Shown: positions 1 to 12,144 of the stretch, in pieces
Position numbering within the stretch: the first letter of the stretch is position 1
Layout: each line of letters starts with the position of its first letter
NCBI GenBank assembly: GCA_014529385.2
Contig: CM043969.1
Coordinates: 20,302,946-20,366,945 of the forward strand
DNA from: Adiantum capillus-veneris
Lineage: Eukaryota > Streptophyta > Polypodiopsida > Polypodiales > Pteridaceae
DNA: 64,000 nucleotides
Direction: 5' to 3'
Made by a program: the position numbers and the translations under genes
The notes under the pieces: model-generated
What the model saw: the letters and a program-made list of their open reading frames with translations, nothing else
Database searches by the model: none
Told to the model about the DNA's origin: nothing

Positions 1-1521
1 ACCTCAAAACATTAGAGATAGCTTAAACAGATGGTCCACCTTGAAACCACCCTAGGCTAAAACCTCCATAACACAATGGATAGTAGGTTCGACAAGTGGT
101 GGACCTCTACCCCATACTATCCATGGTAATAAACAAAGTAGTTACACTCCATTCACACATTGAACTTCAAATAATAGAGATATATTCATTGAATAGAGCT
201 AGCTTGGACAGGTGGTGGGCCTTAAAACAACCTTGGGCTAAAACCTCCATAACACAATGGATAGTAGGTTGGACAAGTGGCGGACCTCTGCCAAACCATC
301 CATGGTAGTAAGCAAAGTAGCTACACTCCATTTACACATTGACCTTGAAACATTAGAGATATCTTCTGTCAATGGAGCTAGCTTGAACAGGTGGCGGACC
401 TTCAAACAATCTTGGGTTAAAACCTCTATAACAAAATCGATAGTGGGTTGGACAAGTGGTGAAGCTTTGCACCAAACCATCCATGGTACTAAGCAAAGTA
501 GCTACACTACATTCACACATTGAATTTGAAACAATAGAGATATCTTTGAGCAATTTATCTAGCTTGGATAGGTGGTGGACCTTCGAACCAACCTCGGCTA
601 AAACCTCCAGAACACAATGGATAGTAGGTTGGACAAGTTGTGGACCTCTCCCCCAAACCATCCATGGTAGTAAATCTAGTAGCTACACTGCATTCACAAT
701 ATGACCTTCAAACAGTAGAGAGAGGACTATTCAATAGAGCTAGCTTGGACAAATGGTGGACCTTTAAACCACCTTGGGCTAAAACCTCCATAGCACAATG
801 ATAAGTAGGTTGGACAAAGGGTGGACCTTTGTACCAAGACATCCATGGTAGTAAACATAGTAGCTACACTCCTTTTACACATTGATCTTAAAACAATAGA
901 GATAGCTTCTTTCAATAGATCTAGCTTGGACAGGTGGTGGACCTTCAAACCACCTAGGGAAAAAATCTCCATAACACAATGGATAGTAGGTTGGACAAGT
1001 GGTGGACCTCTTCCGCAAACCATCCATGCTAATAAAAATAGTAGCTACACTCCATTCACACATTGACCTTGAAACAACATAGATAGCTTGTTTCAATAGA
1101 ACTATCTTAAACAGGTGGTGGACATTCAAACCACATTGGGCTAAAAACTCCATTAAAAAATGGATAGTAGGTTGTACAAGGGGTGGACCTATGCCCCAAA
1201 CCATCCATGGTAGTAAACATAGTATCTAAACTCAATTTACATGTTGACCTTGAAGGAATAGAGATAGCTTGTTTCAATAGAGCTAGCTTCGACAAGTGGT
1301 GGACCTTCAAGCCACCTTGGGATAAAGCCTCTATAACACAATGGATAGTAGGTTGGGCAAGTGGTGAACCTTTGTCCCAAAACATTCATGCTAACAGACA
1401 TAGTAGCTACACTCCATTTACACATTGACCTTGAAACAATAGAGATAGCTTGTTTCAGTAGAGCTAGCTTGGACAAGTGGTGGACCTACAAACCACCTTG
1501 GAAGTAGGTTGGACAAGTGGT
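1..1521. repeat. 181-bp tandem satellite, about 8 units
   Basis: A CCATGG-type landmark recurs near 121, 300, 481, 662, 843, 1024, 1205 and 1386, giving a period of 181 bp (one unit 179). Each unit holds the sentence 'AGCTTGGACAGGTGGTGG' twice about 90 bp apart in slightly different form, so the monomer itself may derive from a duplication. Units differ by roughly 10-15% by eye. The array runs off the left edge and ends near 1521 in unrelated AT-rich DNA. The period is close to nucleosome length, as in many plant satellites. Open frames of 80-110 codons on both strands are by-products of the repeat and are not called genes. Confidence 0.95.
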
Positions 1522-1559
1522 TTACTATATTATTTAGTAACAATTGAATTTGTTTCTTT

Positions 1560-3913
1560 TTGGAGGATATGGTACCAAAAAGAAATGTTACAAGGGTGGC
1601 TGTCTCAATTGACTATACTTGCAATGATCAAAGGAATTGGTATCTGAATATACATGGTGTGGAGGGTGCACAATTTCATAAAGTGCATCTATTTATTGCA
1701 AAAAAGAGAATGACAGTGTATTTAAAGATGTTGGCCAAGTAGTGGAAGCCTCTATCTCTACACTTGATGGTCATCCATAGGTGGAATGCATTGATATTGT
1801 AGTCCCAATGAATCAAGAATTCCAATTATCTGCAGGAGCATTTGCATTTTCACGCATGTCTCAAAATAAAGATGAGACAATGTTTTCTTGAGGATGGAAG
1901 ATTGAAGAGTCAACTCAAGGTATCACAATATATCAACTTCAAAGCGCTATCATAGCCACACTACAGGGAAAGAAGGTGAAAGCTTCATGACCACCTATAA
2001 ACAAGAAATTCAAAGTGCAAAAAGTAGCACCTAAAGAGACTAGTTCTATTTTGGATGTAGACAATGCATCTCTAGCATCCTCAACACAAGGTTCAACATC
2101 CAAGATGCGAATCATGGATCCAAAAGCTCTAGGGGCAGAGGCCCTGAAAGGAAAAGAAAAAGATACAGGTGGAATGAATAATTATATAAGCTATTTTTCT
2201 CTCCAATATCATAAGGAGTTTGATATCCCTATTCAAAATTGTTGGCTGGCTAATGTACGTACTATTGATGGAAAACATGCTGAAAGTATGCTATTTGGAT
2301 TTTCTCGGAGTACAACTAAGCCTGTAGTGTGTGCATGTTTAATGCCTGTTCAAAATGCAAAGGCAAAGAAGGGTACACCTTTGGCAGCAGAAGAGGTACA
2401 AGAGGGAAAACTACAAGACTATCATTAGTGGATTCTTGATGGCCAACATTCAATTTATGCCGCAAAAGTTTTGCTTCACAATGAACAAAAAAACAATGAT
2501 ATATTTCAAAGATTGATTGATGTGTAAAAATTTCAAAAGGCTTGTATTGTTGTAAATGCTCCTCCAATGGTTGCAATTGCTATATCTGCAATTGCAAATG
2601 ATGAGGCTAATGCATTGTATGTCAAGCAACCTTACAGTCAAATATTGCGGCATCTGCAAAGTCGATTGCGAAACAGGCACACATGGTTACATATTCTGAT
2701 CAAGTTTATGATTGCTGGCTAGAAATTATTAAAAGGCTTGAGGAGGAGAACAAGAAACCCCCAACAATGATATTCAGATTTCTTTGCGGTCTTGAGGAAT
2801 TAGAGGTAGAGATCATTCAAGAAGAAATTAAAGATGACAAGATTTTATTGTCAAAGAGTGCAAAAGATGGTGATGTAATTGATATGTATGATCGAATCAA
2901 GGAACTCAAACAAGACAAACTCATTCAAGACGCACTTCTTGAAGCCTTCAATGCTTTCAATGAGTCATCACTGTGTAAAGATTGGGAGGAAATAGTCAAC
3001 ATGTATAAAATCAATGATGCATTTTATATAGCCATTCTAATGTTATGTGAGCAATGGCTCAAAAATAGCTTGAAGCGTACATGCAATGGGCAATTCACCT
3101 TCACAAGAAGAAAATTGAGTCTCTTGATTTGCTATGGTCCACCTGTGTGGCGAACCTAAAGATGGAAGGAAATCTCTACTTGAAGCGCCACTTCAACAAC
3201 CAAATTCCTATTGGCTTATGCATTTTAGAGTTGACAAAACGCCATGGGGACAACTTGTAGTGGAGTGCGGAGATATTTAGAAATGCTTTGGATGGGAGAT
3301 AATGTGCAATGTGCATTCCAAAGTATGGGAGATAATGTGAGCTACCATTGTTGTGGTGCCTTGCATCACTTTCCATTAGCACCTTGCAAAGGAGCAATTC
3401 AATTCCTTGTGGTTATTGCCTTCATGGGACAAGGTAATGCATTTGAAGACCTAAGAAGGAGATCAAAACAACATCCCTTGCCAATTGATTATTCTTTGCT
3501 TCAAGTAGAAAATGAATGCATGTTAGATTTGCAATATTTGGAAGCCGAAAAAAGAGTTTTTGTCAAGCACTACATTCATACATACTATTTTTTTCAAGAT
3601 CGCAAGCTTGTAGATCTCTTTAGTGATGGCTCTCTGGTTGCACAAGAAGGATTACAAAAAAACAAAAGACGTCATCTGCTTAGTTGAGAGCGTGCAAGAG
3701 CAAGGAGCCTTAGCAACCAGGATTCTCGAATTTGCTAAGGCCCATGCTAATATAGAAAAGTGGGATGGCCTTCAAGATCAACAAACTACTTTGCAATTAG
3801 CTGACGATGTGCCCATCAGAGAAGATATTTCTCTGCAAGAAGAAGAAGGAGAAGAAGACCAACCTCCTTTGTCAATGGAGGCCTACTTGGAAATGGAAGG
3901 ACTTATGTTTTGA
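1560..3913 (+). pseudogene. Decayed intronless gene with ParB-like (DGQHS) domain
   Basis: Coding-like sequence runs through three frames. After a first stretch (1560 to about 1740) the frame shifts and continues to about 2635. In-frame stops near 1797 (TAG), 1890 (TGA), 1989 (TGA), 2426 (TAG) and 2525 (TAA) interrupt text that otherwise reads smoothly. At 2438-2452 the motif DGQHS is followed by IYAAKVLL, and a strand-like segment (DIPIQNCWLANVR) lies about 80 residues earlier. This is the layout of ParB/DGQHR-type domains. From 2683 the frame changes to an acidic helical region (LEIIKRLEEENKKPP), then again near 3074, 3244 and 3623, ending in an acidic tail at 3913. No introns are evident. 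I do not recognise the whole protein; ParB-like assignment is inference from the motif and its spacing. Confidence 0.45.
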
Positions 3914-4025
3914 ACTCCTTGTATATGTTAACATCTATTCTTGTTGATTTGATACTCTTAATGTTAGGTTTTGTTTTATGTAGTATTTTTTGAGTCCATC
4001 TTTTTCATCTTCAAGAATTAAAGGT

Positions 4026-4301
4026 TTAAATGTAGAGAATAATCTTACTAGAAGTAGCAACAAATGGAAATGGCTCTTGAGCAGACGTTTTAGTCTCTTT
4101 TGAGATAGGTTGTATTGTTGGAGTAGGCATTTCTTTATTCTCACTGTTGCAAGCTTGCTCAAGGTACACATCACCAGACTTTGGTATAGATGTACCATCC
4201 ACCTTGGGCATGTCAGAAATAATAGAATCAAGGGGTTCAACAATTACAGACTCAATCACAGGGGCCTTATCTATCCCAATTTGCGAATCTAAAAAACACA
4301 A
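4026..4301 (-). CDS. Possible exon of an unknown acidic, low-complexity protein
   Basis: A 91-codon minus-strand frame rich in Pro, Ser, Glu and Val (for example IEPLDS- and PTIQPISKET-like text) starts just inside a potential splice acceptor (TTTTTTAG on the minus strand near 4292) and ends in TAA. Composition is more protein-like than in the other frames here, but there is no recognised domain and no partner exon was found. It could equally be chance or the remnant of a disordered protein tail. The plus-strand frames over the same bases look random. Confidence 0.15.
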   Translation of the reverse strand: MCFLDSQIGIDKAPVIESVIVEPLDSIISDMPKVDGTSIPKSGDVYLEQACNSENKEMPTPTIQPISKETKTSAQEPFPFVATSSKIILYI

Positions 4302-5199
4302 GTAACATTGGTTTCTTAAAAATCACTAGAATTTAAATCACCAATTTTAAACATGTGGAAGTCAAACATAGGAGTTTATTTAAGGTAAAATCAATATTAA
4401 TCCTTGCAACTGTTGGTACACAAGGCACCACTAGTGTATACTACAATCTTTTGTGGAAAACTTGTATACCCTACACTTTAAAAAAATTATTACTTAAGTG
4501 AATACTGAAGGCCACATAAAGTTAACAACAACCATGATTTACTTGATTGAGATTTGATCCATTAAAAGTCATATTAGCACATGTAATTAAGACTTCTATC
4601 CATATAAATACTTGAAAACATCAAACAAATCATAGTCAACAAACTATGTGTCTCCTCATTCAAGTCGACCAATAGTCTCAACACATGCATAGCCATAACC
4701 TCTTGATTTAATGTCTAAAGATAATCCTTTATCCAAAGGTGTTAATTTTGGACGTTTTGGACACTCGTACAATGAGAGGTATTTTTGTAATCGAGCACAT
4801 TTCCCTTTTCTACAAATTTACAAATCGATGCCTAGTTAATATCTCTCTTCTTCTATATTCAATTCTTCTCTCAATAGAGACCTTAATAGAAGCAAGGTCT
4901 ATCGCTTGTCCAAGCCAGTGCAAGGAAATGGCTATTGTTTTAATTCTACCACAATTAGACTCCACAGAAGATTCACCACCACACTTGTTTGAAGTAGCCT
5001 CCATGGAAGGTCCACCACTTGTCCAAGCTATATGGGGTTGTTTGAAGGTCTACCAAAATTCTTGAGATTGGGATCTATGTATGGTTCACCTACCCATGCT
5101 AGCCTTGAAAGTATAAAATAAAGGGGATAGTACAAGGTCTAAAACTCATCAACCTAAGCTCTTAAGTCTAGGCTAGTGTTTTTTTAAAACCTAAGGGTT
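4302..5199. other. Non-coding AT-rich spacer
   Basis: No convincing gene. Near 5008-5028 there is one reverse-complement copy of the satellite core (GTCCACCACTTGTCCAAGC), outside the main array. Confidence 0.5.
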
Positions 5200-5249
5200 C
5201 ATCACTCAAAAATTGTGCAGATGTTGAGAAATCCATACTCACAATTATT

Positions 5250-6181
5250 TTGGACTTAAATGTTCTGCTATTGAAATGTTCCTGTCAGTTGTCCTCACAT
5301 CACCAGTCAGTGCAACTAGATCCAAAAAGATATATTATACTTAGGCCAGGTTGCATCCGATTCTTGAAGACAATATTACAGAGGTTTAATGTTGCAATTT
5401 GGTCGATGACTACTAGGAACAATGTGCTTCAAATTCTTAAAGCACTAGAGAGCTTAGCAAAAGGTGCATTGCCTTTATTTGCAATTTGGAACCAAGAAGG
5501 TTGCTACACTTGTCAAAGCAATAAATTATTTAGACTTGACAATCCATCCGTTGAGGCAATGTTCAAGACTCTAGCTAAAATTTCCATGGGGTATGAATGT
5601 GACCCACAAAGAACAGTGCTTATTGATGACTCTCCTTACAAGGGATGCATTTCCCCTACAAACAATTGTATTTTTCCATCCCAATTTGATGGTGAAAAAC
5701 TGGTTGACAATATGATCTTGGAGGAGTTGCTTCTCTACTTGTTTGAGCTGGATGAGACAAGGGATTTGCGGAACTTCATTGCCTATAATCATTACCGACA
5801 GCCAGCATTGACAAATGAGAGTGAATATAAAGAAATCAAAGATAATTGGAAGCAAAAAAACGATGCTTGGCCAGCCAAGTGTTCCTTACAAGAAGGATAA
5901 CTCCTGCAAAATATGACAAAGGTGAAGCTATCCTTGAAGGCAAACACAATCGATCAAGTGACAAAACCGACAGCAATGACATTAGACGAGCCCAAATACA
6001 AGAGATACTGGAAAAGGAAGGTACAACTGTTGAAAGCATGAAGGCACCACAATTGATCAATCTAGCTAGGCAATTGGGATGTACTACAAAGGGACCATTG
6101 AAGGCAACCACTACAAAGGCTTATATAAACGAGGTCAAAGCTGAGAACAATTTTCTAAGGCTAAATAAAAAACACCTCTAA
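5250..6181 (+). pseudogene. FCP1/NIF-type HAD phosphatase-like gene, truncated, with SAP-like tail
   Basis: The frame from 5250 to 5900 matches the C-terminal two-thirds of an FCP1 homology (NLI-interacting factor, HAD superfamily) phosphatase. RPGCIRFLKTIL and a VAIWSM-like strand are followed by LFAIWNQEGC and then VLIDDSPYKG near 5620-5645, the conserved DD motif. Helical text and a Tyr/Arg-rich end follow. The N-terminal DxDx(T/V) nucleophile segment is not present in this frame. After a frameshift near 5850-5900 the frame 5846-6181 continues with MKAPQLINLARQLGC, which resembles a SAP-type helix pair (DNA-binding fold) ending at TAA 6181. Known FCP1-like proteins dephosphorylate protein Ser/Thr. 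This copy lacks its catalytic N-terminus and is probably inactive. A second related copy lies downstream. Confidence 0.6.
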
Positions 6182-6305
6182 GGTACCTTTTATGACTTGA
6201 ACTTTGTTTCACATAATTGAATATACATGTGCATGGTATCAAATTTTTCTTTTTGTTTCTTCTTGTAGGTCTCAGAAAAATAATTTCTAGATATTCCATG
6301 GAGCA

Positions 6306-6663
6306 AGCTTGGACAGGTGGTGGACCTTTTGGTAAAGCCCCTCATGGGAAACATATCACAAGTCCTCCATGCAGTGAGAAGGAAAACATTTAACAAAGAG
6401 CCTAAGAGGTTGGATAGGTGGTGGACCTTGCACCTTTTCTCCCATTCCCAATCGAGTCTAGCTATCCACCACTATATTGTATGAAGTGTAGCTTGGACAA
6501 GTGGTAGACCTTGAAACAAGAGACCCCTCATCATCAAGCCTAGTTTGGACCTATGGTAGATCTTACTTTTTTCACATTCATAGTGGAGCCTAGCATAGCT
6601 AGGTGGTAGACCTTACTTTTCTCCATGTTTCAAAGAAGCATAGCTTGGATAAATGGTGAAGCT
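6306..6663 (+). repeat. Dispersed satellite-core motifs
   Basis: At least five partly degraded copies of AGCTTGGACAAGTGGTGG-type sequence occur outside the array: near 6306-6328, 6409-6430, 6490-6512, 6591-6617 and 6640-6663, in AT-rich DNA between the two FCP1-like copies. Further copies lie at 5008-5028 (inverted), 13853-13875 and 13909-13932. Confidence 0.7.
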
Positions 6664-6851
6664 TTGTAAGGTTTTCAATTGGGATTTGTTTATAGCAATG
6701 AAGAAGTTGAAGATGGACTTTGGCATCTAATAATACCATAGTTTAGAAAATGTAGAAACTGTTTGTATTCTTTGAAACATAATAAATTTCTTGTTTTTCA
6801 ATTGCAGAGTCATCACTACAAGAAAGTGGGTCGAGTATCTGTAGGCATGAT

Positions 6852-7433
6852 TTGAAGGAAGGTTTTAAAGCACCCAAGGAACCTCATCCAAGGCCCTGTC
6901 GTATATATCAATCACCTCCTTGTCACCTGCCACTTGCTTGTCACCTCAAAAGAGTGCTTGTTTTGGACCTTGAAGGACTACTTTTGAAGACAGTTGGAAC
7001 AAAACATGGAGATTCTATGCCATCTTGGGCTCAACACATGCATTTTGTGGAGGACAAAGATGAAGTTTATCATGCAATGCACCTAGACACAAAAATGTTT
7101 TTGGATTTCTATGGTGAATAATTTGAGCTGTGGATATGGAGTTGCTATAACCTAACAAGAGTGCAACACATCACACAAAATTTTTTCCCAAAGCATTACA
7201 ACAAGTTCAAGATCTTTATGAGTAACAAGTGTTGCTGAAATCCAAACATCATGTCAGGATTTAGAAGAGTTTATCATAAAACTTTGAGCGATATTTGGAA
7301 GATGTTTGAGGACTTGGATGCAAAGAATACCTTGATTTTTGATGATAGTCCATATAGGATGATGTGGAATATGCCAGGAACATATCTTATATTTCCAAAT
7401 ATGTGGAGGCAAACACTTGAGCAGGTTCAATGA
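6852..7433 (+). pseudogene. Second FCP1-like phosphatase fragment
   Basis: The frame beginning 6852 contains RVLVLDLEGLLLKT near 6950-6990, the position of the DxDG nucleophile motif of HAD/FCP1 phosphatases; here the second Asp reads Glu (DLEG). After an in-frame TAA at about 7120 the same frame continues FELWIWS, then from 7251 another stretch contains NTLIFDDSPYRM (near 7325-7355), the second conserved DD motif. The fragment therefore covers both halves of the domain that the upstream copy (5250-5900) has in part, but with stops and frameshifts. Together they suggest a local duplication of one FCP1-like gene followed by decay. No introns were modelled. Confidence 0.55.
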
Positions 7434-7700
7434 TTCTTGCAATAAACAATTATTCCATGGTTACTTGGATGGTTGTATAAGAGAGATTATACCCGTAACA
7501 CAATTGTAAATTAGTATAGTGATCCTGAGACAAATCATGTCCTCCATGTGTACGTGTCAAGGCGATAGCATTAAGGAAGGTTGACAATGATCCTTTTTAT
7601 GGCCAGATGATGTCCTTTTAGTATGATGTGTATTTGTATTACTATATAATTCAAAGGTTATTTTAAAACAAAGATGTGTCAATTTGATGAACACTTGCAT

Positions 7701-7905
7701 GGAGTGCGCCTTACTCTAAGGGGACTTGCATGTATTCTACAGGGTATCCTATTATAAAGAAAATTATTTGTACACGGAGTGCACCCTTCTCTAAGGGGAC
7801 TTCCACGTATTACTCCAGTAAATGCTATTATAAGGAGAATCCTATGTGATGGATTGTGCTATGTTCTAAGGGACTTGTAATGGAGTGCACTCTACAAGGA
7901 GAATC
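7701..7905 (+). repeat. 75-bp tandem repeat, about 2.7 units
   Basis: GGAGTGC(G/A)CC..CTCTAAGGGGACTT starts at 7701, 7776 and, degraded, at 7851; a partial copy starts near 7882. The rest of 7434-8159 holds no gene that I can see. Confidence 0.65.
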
Positions 7906-8159
7906 CAATGTAATGACAAAGCATCCTTCTTTAGAAAAAAAATGTGTCGATGAACTATTTCCTAGTCTAAGAGGACTTCACTATATTACTAGAGTGTATT
8001 CAAGTCTAAGAAGATTTCAATGTAGTTCTAGATTGCACCTTGTTTTTGGGGTCTCATTTTACTGAATTATGATTGTGTTTCATCATGATATATTTAAAAA
8101 ATATATATTTTTGTTCCTAATATAGAATAATATTTAAAAGATATATTTAGAAATAATAT

Positions 8160-8225
8160 ATATCTGTCTCTCTCCATTAAGTAATGTACTCAATTATCTA
8201 TTTAGCTACGTCTTATTTCCTAACA
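8160..8225 (+). repeat. Remnant of Ty1/copia 5' LTR (3' end only)
   Basis: The last ~65 bp before the primer-binding site (TCTCTCTCCATTAAGTAAT through TTTCCTAACA) match the final bases of the 3' LTR at 12955-13020 almost exactly. The upstream ~800 bp expected for a full LTR are absent, so the 5' LTR has been deleted down to its tail. TATAT occurs on both outer sides (about 8155 and 13021) and may be the target duplication. Confidence 0.8.
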
Positions 8226-8227
8226 AC

Positions 8228-8240
8228 TGGTATCAGAGCA
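8228..8240 (+). promoter_or_regulatory. Copia primer-binding site (initiator tRNA-Met)
   Basis: TGGTATCAGAGCA two bases after the LTR end TAACA is the usual Ty1/copia primer-binding sequence, complementary to the 3' end of initiator tRNA-Met. Confidence 0.85.
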
Positions 8241-8298
8241 AGGTTTGCTCGTAGCTAAATTATCTCAAGGAAAGAATTCCTTGAATTGACTGGGAGTT

Positions 8299-11200
8299 AT
8301 GGCGGAGGAAGGGAAGCTCAAGATTGAGAAGTTCAAGGGCAAAAACTACCAACATTGGAAGATGCAGATTGAATACTATCTCTACCAGAAGGACCTCTAT
8401 TTACCACTAGGCGGTCTTGCGAAGAAGCCCGCAACAATGGCAGATAAAGCATGGATTGTCCTTGATCGAAAGGCACTGGGAACAATCCGGTTAAGCTTGG
8501 CGTCAACGGTGGCCTTCAATGTTTCGGAGATGAAGACCACGGAGGACTTGATGAAGTCACTTGATGACTTCTACGAGAAACCATCGGCATCCAATAAGGT
8601 ATTTCTTATGAAGCGCTTGTTCAATCTAAAGATGGAAGAGAATGGTTCAGTTGCAGAACACCTAAATGACTTTAACACAAACATAAGTCAACTTCGATCA
8701 GTGAAAATCGATTTCAATGACGAAGTGCGAGCTCTCCTTATACTATCATCTCTACCGGATAATTGGGACAGCCTTGTGATGGCTGTAAGTAATTCTATCT
8801 CTGGCACAAATACTCTTAAGTTTGATGATGTTGTGGGTGTTCTCCTAAGCGAGGAAATGCGAAGGAGAAGCACACGAGAATCATCAAGTGCTGCACTATC
8901 AATGGAAACAAGAGAACGGCCTAAGGAGAGGTTCAAAAACCAAAAGGGTCGTGATTGCTCAAGGCGGAGCAAGTCACGCACAAAGTCAGTTCTTGAATGT
9001 TGGAACTGCGGCAAGAAGGGCCACGTCAAGAAGGATTGTTGGTGCAAAAAGAAGAAGGAGACAGAGTCTCAAGAAAACAAGCCAACATCAGAGGTCAATG
9101 TGGCAGGTAAAGTAGAGCAAGATGCTCTAATTCTCTCATTAGACAATGTGTCTAATTCCTGGATAGTAGATTCCGGGGTTTCATTCCATGCGACACCACA
9201 CAAGCAACATTTCCAAGACTACACCAAACGTAATTTTGGGTATGTATACTTGGGAGATGACGAAGCTTGTGAGATTGTTGGCAAAGGTACAGTTTCTGTC
9301 AAAACTGCTAACGGAAATGAATGGAAGCTTAAAGATGTTAGGCATGTTCCTTCTCTTTGCAAAAATTTGATCTCTACAGGACAATTGGACGATGAAGGTC
9401 ACAACAAATTTACTTGTGTACTGTTAGCACGCAACCTTCAGCTTGTGCAGAAACTACAAAAGTTGACAGTGCGGTGTGGCACTACCGACTTGGGCATATG
9501 AGTGCCAAAGGAATGCAAATCCTTCAAACAAAGAAGCTTCTACCAGGTTTGAAAGAAGTGGACTTAGAGTTCTGTGAAGATTGTGTTTATGGTAAACAAA
9601 AGAGGGTAAAATTTCAAAATTCAAGAAATGAAAGAAAAAATAAAAAACTTGAGTTGGTTCATTCTTATGTTTGGGGTCCTGCAAGTACACCATCACTTGG
9701 TGGCTCACTGTACTATGTAACATTCATAGACGATACGACTAGAAAAACATGGGTTTATGTCATGAAGAATAAATCCGATGTATTTTCCATATTTCAAAGG
9801 TGGAAAGCCTTTGTGAAGAATGAAACAGGTACCAAGGTTAAATGCCTCAGATCCGACAATGGAGGCGAATATTGCAGCCAAGATTTTGAAAGCTTTTGTG
9901 CTAGCAATGGCATTCGGAGGCAAAGGACAACCCCAAGGACACCTCAACAAAATGGGATTTCAGAAAGGATGAATAGGACAATCATGGAACGAGCATGAAG
10001 CATGTGGCTACATGCAGGCCTACCGCTTGAGCTTTGGGCGGAAGCTGTAAGTACGTATGTGTACTTAATCAATCGGTCACCCTCAATGGCATTGGATGGG
10101 GGAGTTCCAGAAGAGGCATGGACAGGTAAACAAGTGAATTATGCATTTCTCAAAGTGTTTGGATGTGAGGCTTTCATGCACATAGATAGAAGCCTAAGAT
10201 CAAAGTTAGATGCAAAGTCCAAAAAGTGTTGAAGGAGACTTTGGGTATCGCCTATGGAATCCTGAAGATGGTAAAATCTTAAGGAGTAGGGATGTAATTT
10301 TTAATGAACAAAATATGTACAAAGATTACTTGGAAAGAAAAAAAACAAAAGAAATAGGTGATGAGTACATGGAGCTTAAGGACGGTGAAGACTCAAGGAC
10401 TGCAAACGGTGACAATGTGCAACAACTTCAACCAAATGAGGAGCCTCAACCTATTCCCTGAAGATCTACAAGAGCAAGTAGACCTCCAGAAAGGTTTGTT
10501 CCTTCCTTCAACCATCTCTTGATCTCAAATTCTGGAGAGCCAGAATCATATGAAGAAGCTATGCAACATGAATCCAAAGAAGAATGGACGAAGAGCATGC
10601 AAGTGGAGATGGACTCACTACATCGCAACCAAACATGGGAGTTGGTTGAGTTGCCTAAAGGTAAGCGGGCACTTCAAAACAAATGGGTGTACAAGCTAAA
10701 GGAAGAAGAAGGTGGGAAGAAAAGGTACAAGTCTAGGCTTGTGGTAAAAGGTTTTTCTCAAAAGAAAGGTATTGACTTCAATGAAATATTTTCTCCTGTT
10801 GTAAAAATGAACTCGATTAGGCTTGTCTTAAGCCTTGTGGCTACTCATGATCTAAATCTTGAGCAAATGGATGTAAATACGGCATTCCCTCACGGTGACT
10901 TAGAAGAGGAAATCTACATGCTTCAACCAAAGGGGTATGAAGTAAAAGGTAAGGAGAAAATGGTTTGCAGATTAAAGAAGAGCTTGTATGGTTGAAAGCA
11001 AGCATCAAGACAATGGTACTTGAAGATTGATCGATGGATGTTGGATCATGGATTCACAAGATGCAACTCGGATCACTGTGTCTACACGAAGAATTTGGGA
11101 GATGGGAAATTCATCATCCTAATGTTGTATGTTGATGACATGTTGATTGCAAGTGCTAACATGCAGGACATCAAAGAACTAAAAGAGGAGCTGTCCAAAT

Positions 11201-12084
11201 CTTTTTCAATGAAAGATTTAGGTGCTGCAAAGAGGATACTTGGTATGAAAATATCAAGGGACAGGACGAAGAAGACAATAAAGCTATCTCAAGAAGATTA
11301 CATCAAGAAGGTACTAGAAAGGTTTGCAATGCAAAATGCAAATTCTACACCTTTGAATGGCCATTTTAAACTAACGAAGGATATGTGTCCAAAGACACGA
11401 GAGGAGATAGCCTATATGTCTAAAGTTCCATATGCTACAGCGGTAGGTTCTCTAATGTATGCTAGGGTCTGGACAAGGCCAGACATTGCACATGCAGTGG
11501 GAGTTGTGAGTAGGTTCATGGACAACCCAGGTAAAGAGCATTGGCAAGCTGTGAAGTGGATACTTAGGTATCTAAAAGGGACAACAACAATTGCTTTGTA
11601 TTTTGGAGGAACTGATATTTTTCTAGAAGGGTATGCTGATGCAGATATGGCAAGTGACAAAGATACTTGAAGGAGCACTACTGGCTATGTGTTCACGGTT
11701 GGAGGCAGAGCAATAAGATGGGCTTCAAAGCTACAGAAAGTGGTTTCACTTTCTACCACAGAAGCAGAGTATGTAGCAATGACAGAGGCAAGCAAGGAAA
11801 TTCTGTGGCTTCACAGATTCTTAGAAGAGCTTGGATTCAAACAAGACAATTGTGTCTTGTACAGTGATAGCCAAAGCGCTATCCATCTTGCGAAGAACTC
11901 AGCCTTTCATTCAAGGACAAAGCACATTGAGGTGAGATATCACTTCATACGTACTCTTTTGGAAGAGGGACAGCTAAAGCTAGGAAAGGTGCATACAAGT
12001 GAAAATCCTGCAGACATGTTTACAAAAGTGGTCAACAAAGAGAAGTTGAGCTTTTGCTCATCTTCAATCGACATTCAAGGATAA
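8299..12084 (+). pseudogene. Ty1/copia Gag-Pol polyprotein, broken
   Basis: The order is Gag, protease, integrase, RT, RNase H, which defines copia. Gag starts MAEEGKLKIEKFKGKNY and ends in a CCHC knuckle (CWNCGKKGHVKKDC, near 9000). Protease reads VDSGVSFHAT near 9168, where the usual DSGA has Ala changed to Val. Integrase has HYRLGHMS and CEDCVYGK zinc residues, SDNGGEY and NGISERMN, but the first catalytic Asp position reads Tyr (HSYVWGP, codon 9666-9668). RT has YVDDML near 11127-11138; RNase H has the YSDSQSAI and TKHIEV segments, ending at 12084. Frameshifts lie near 9414-9500 and 10228; TGA codons interrupt at 9996, 10459, 10993 and 11668. The copy cannot make an active polyprotein. 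Confidence 0.95.
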
Positions 12085-12130
12085 GAAGTCAGAATGGAAA
12101 GCAGTCACAGGTTTGGTTTGGAGATCAGTC

Positions 12131-12144
12131 TCCAAGTGGGAGAT
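12131..12144 (+). promoter_or_regulatory. Copia polypurine tract
   Basis: AAGTGGGAGAT immediately precedes the TGTTAAGTATGG start of the 3' LTR, the expected site for plus-strand priming. Confidence 0.75.

Noticed and set aside
96-1476. Many 80-110-codon frames on both strands
   Set aside because: They lie in the 181-bp satellite and repeat with it; no codon-level or domain signal.
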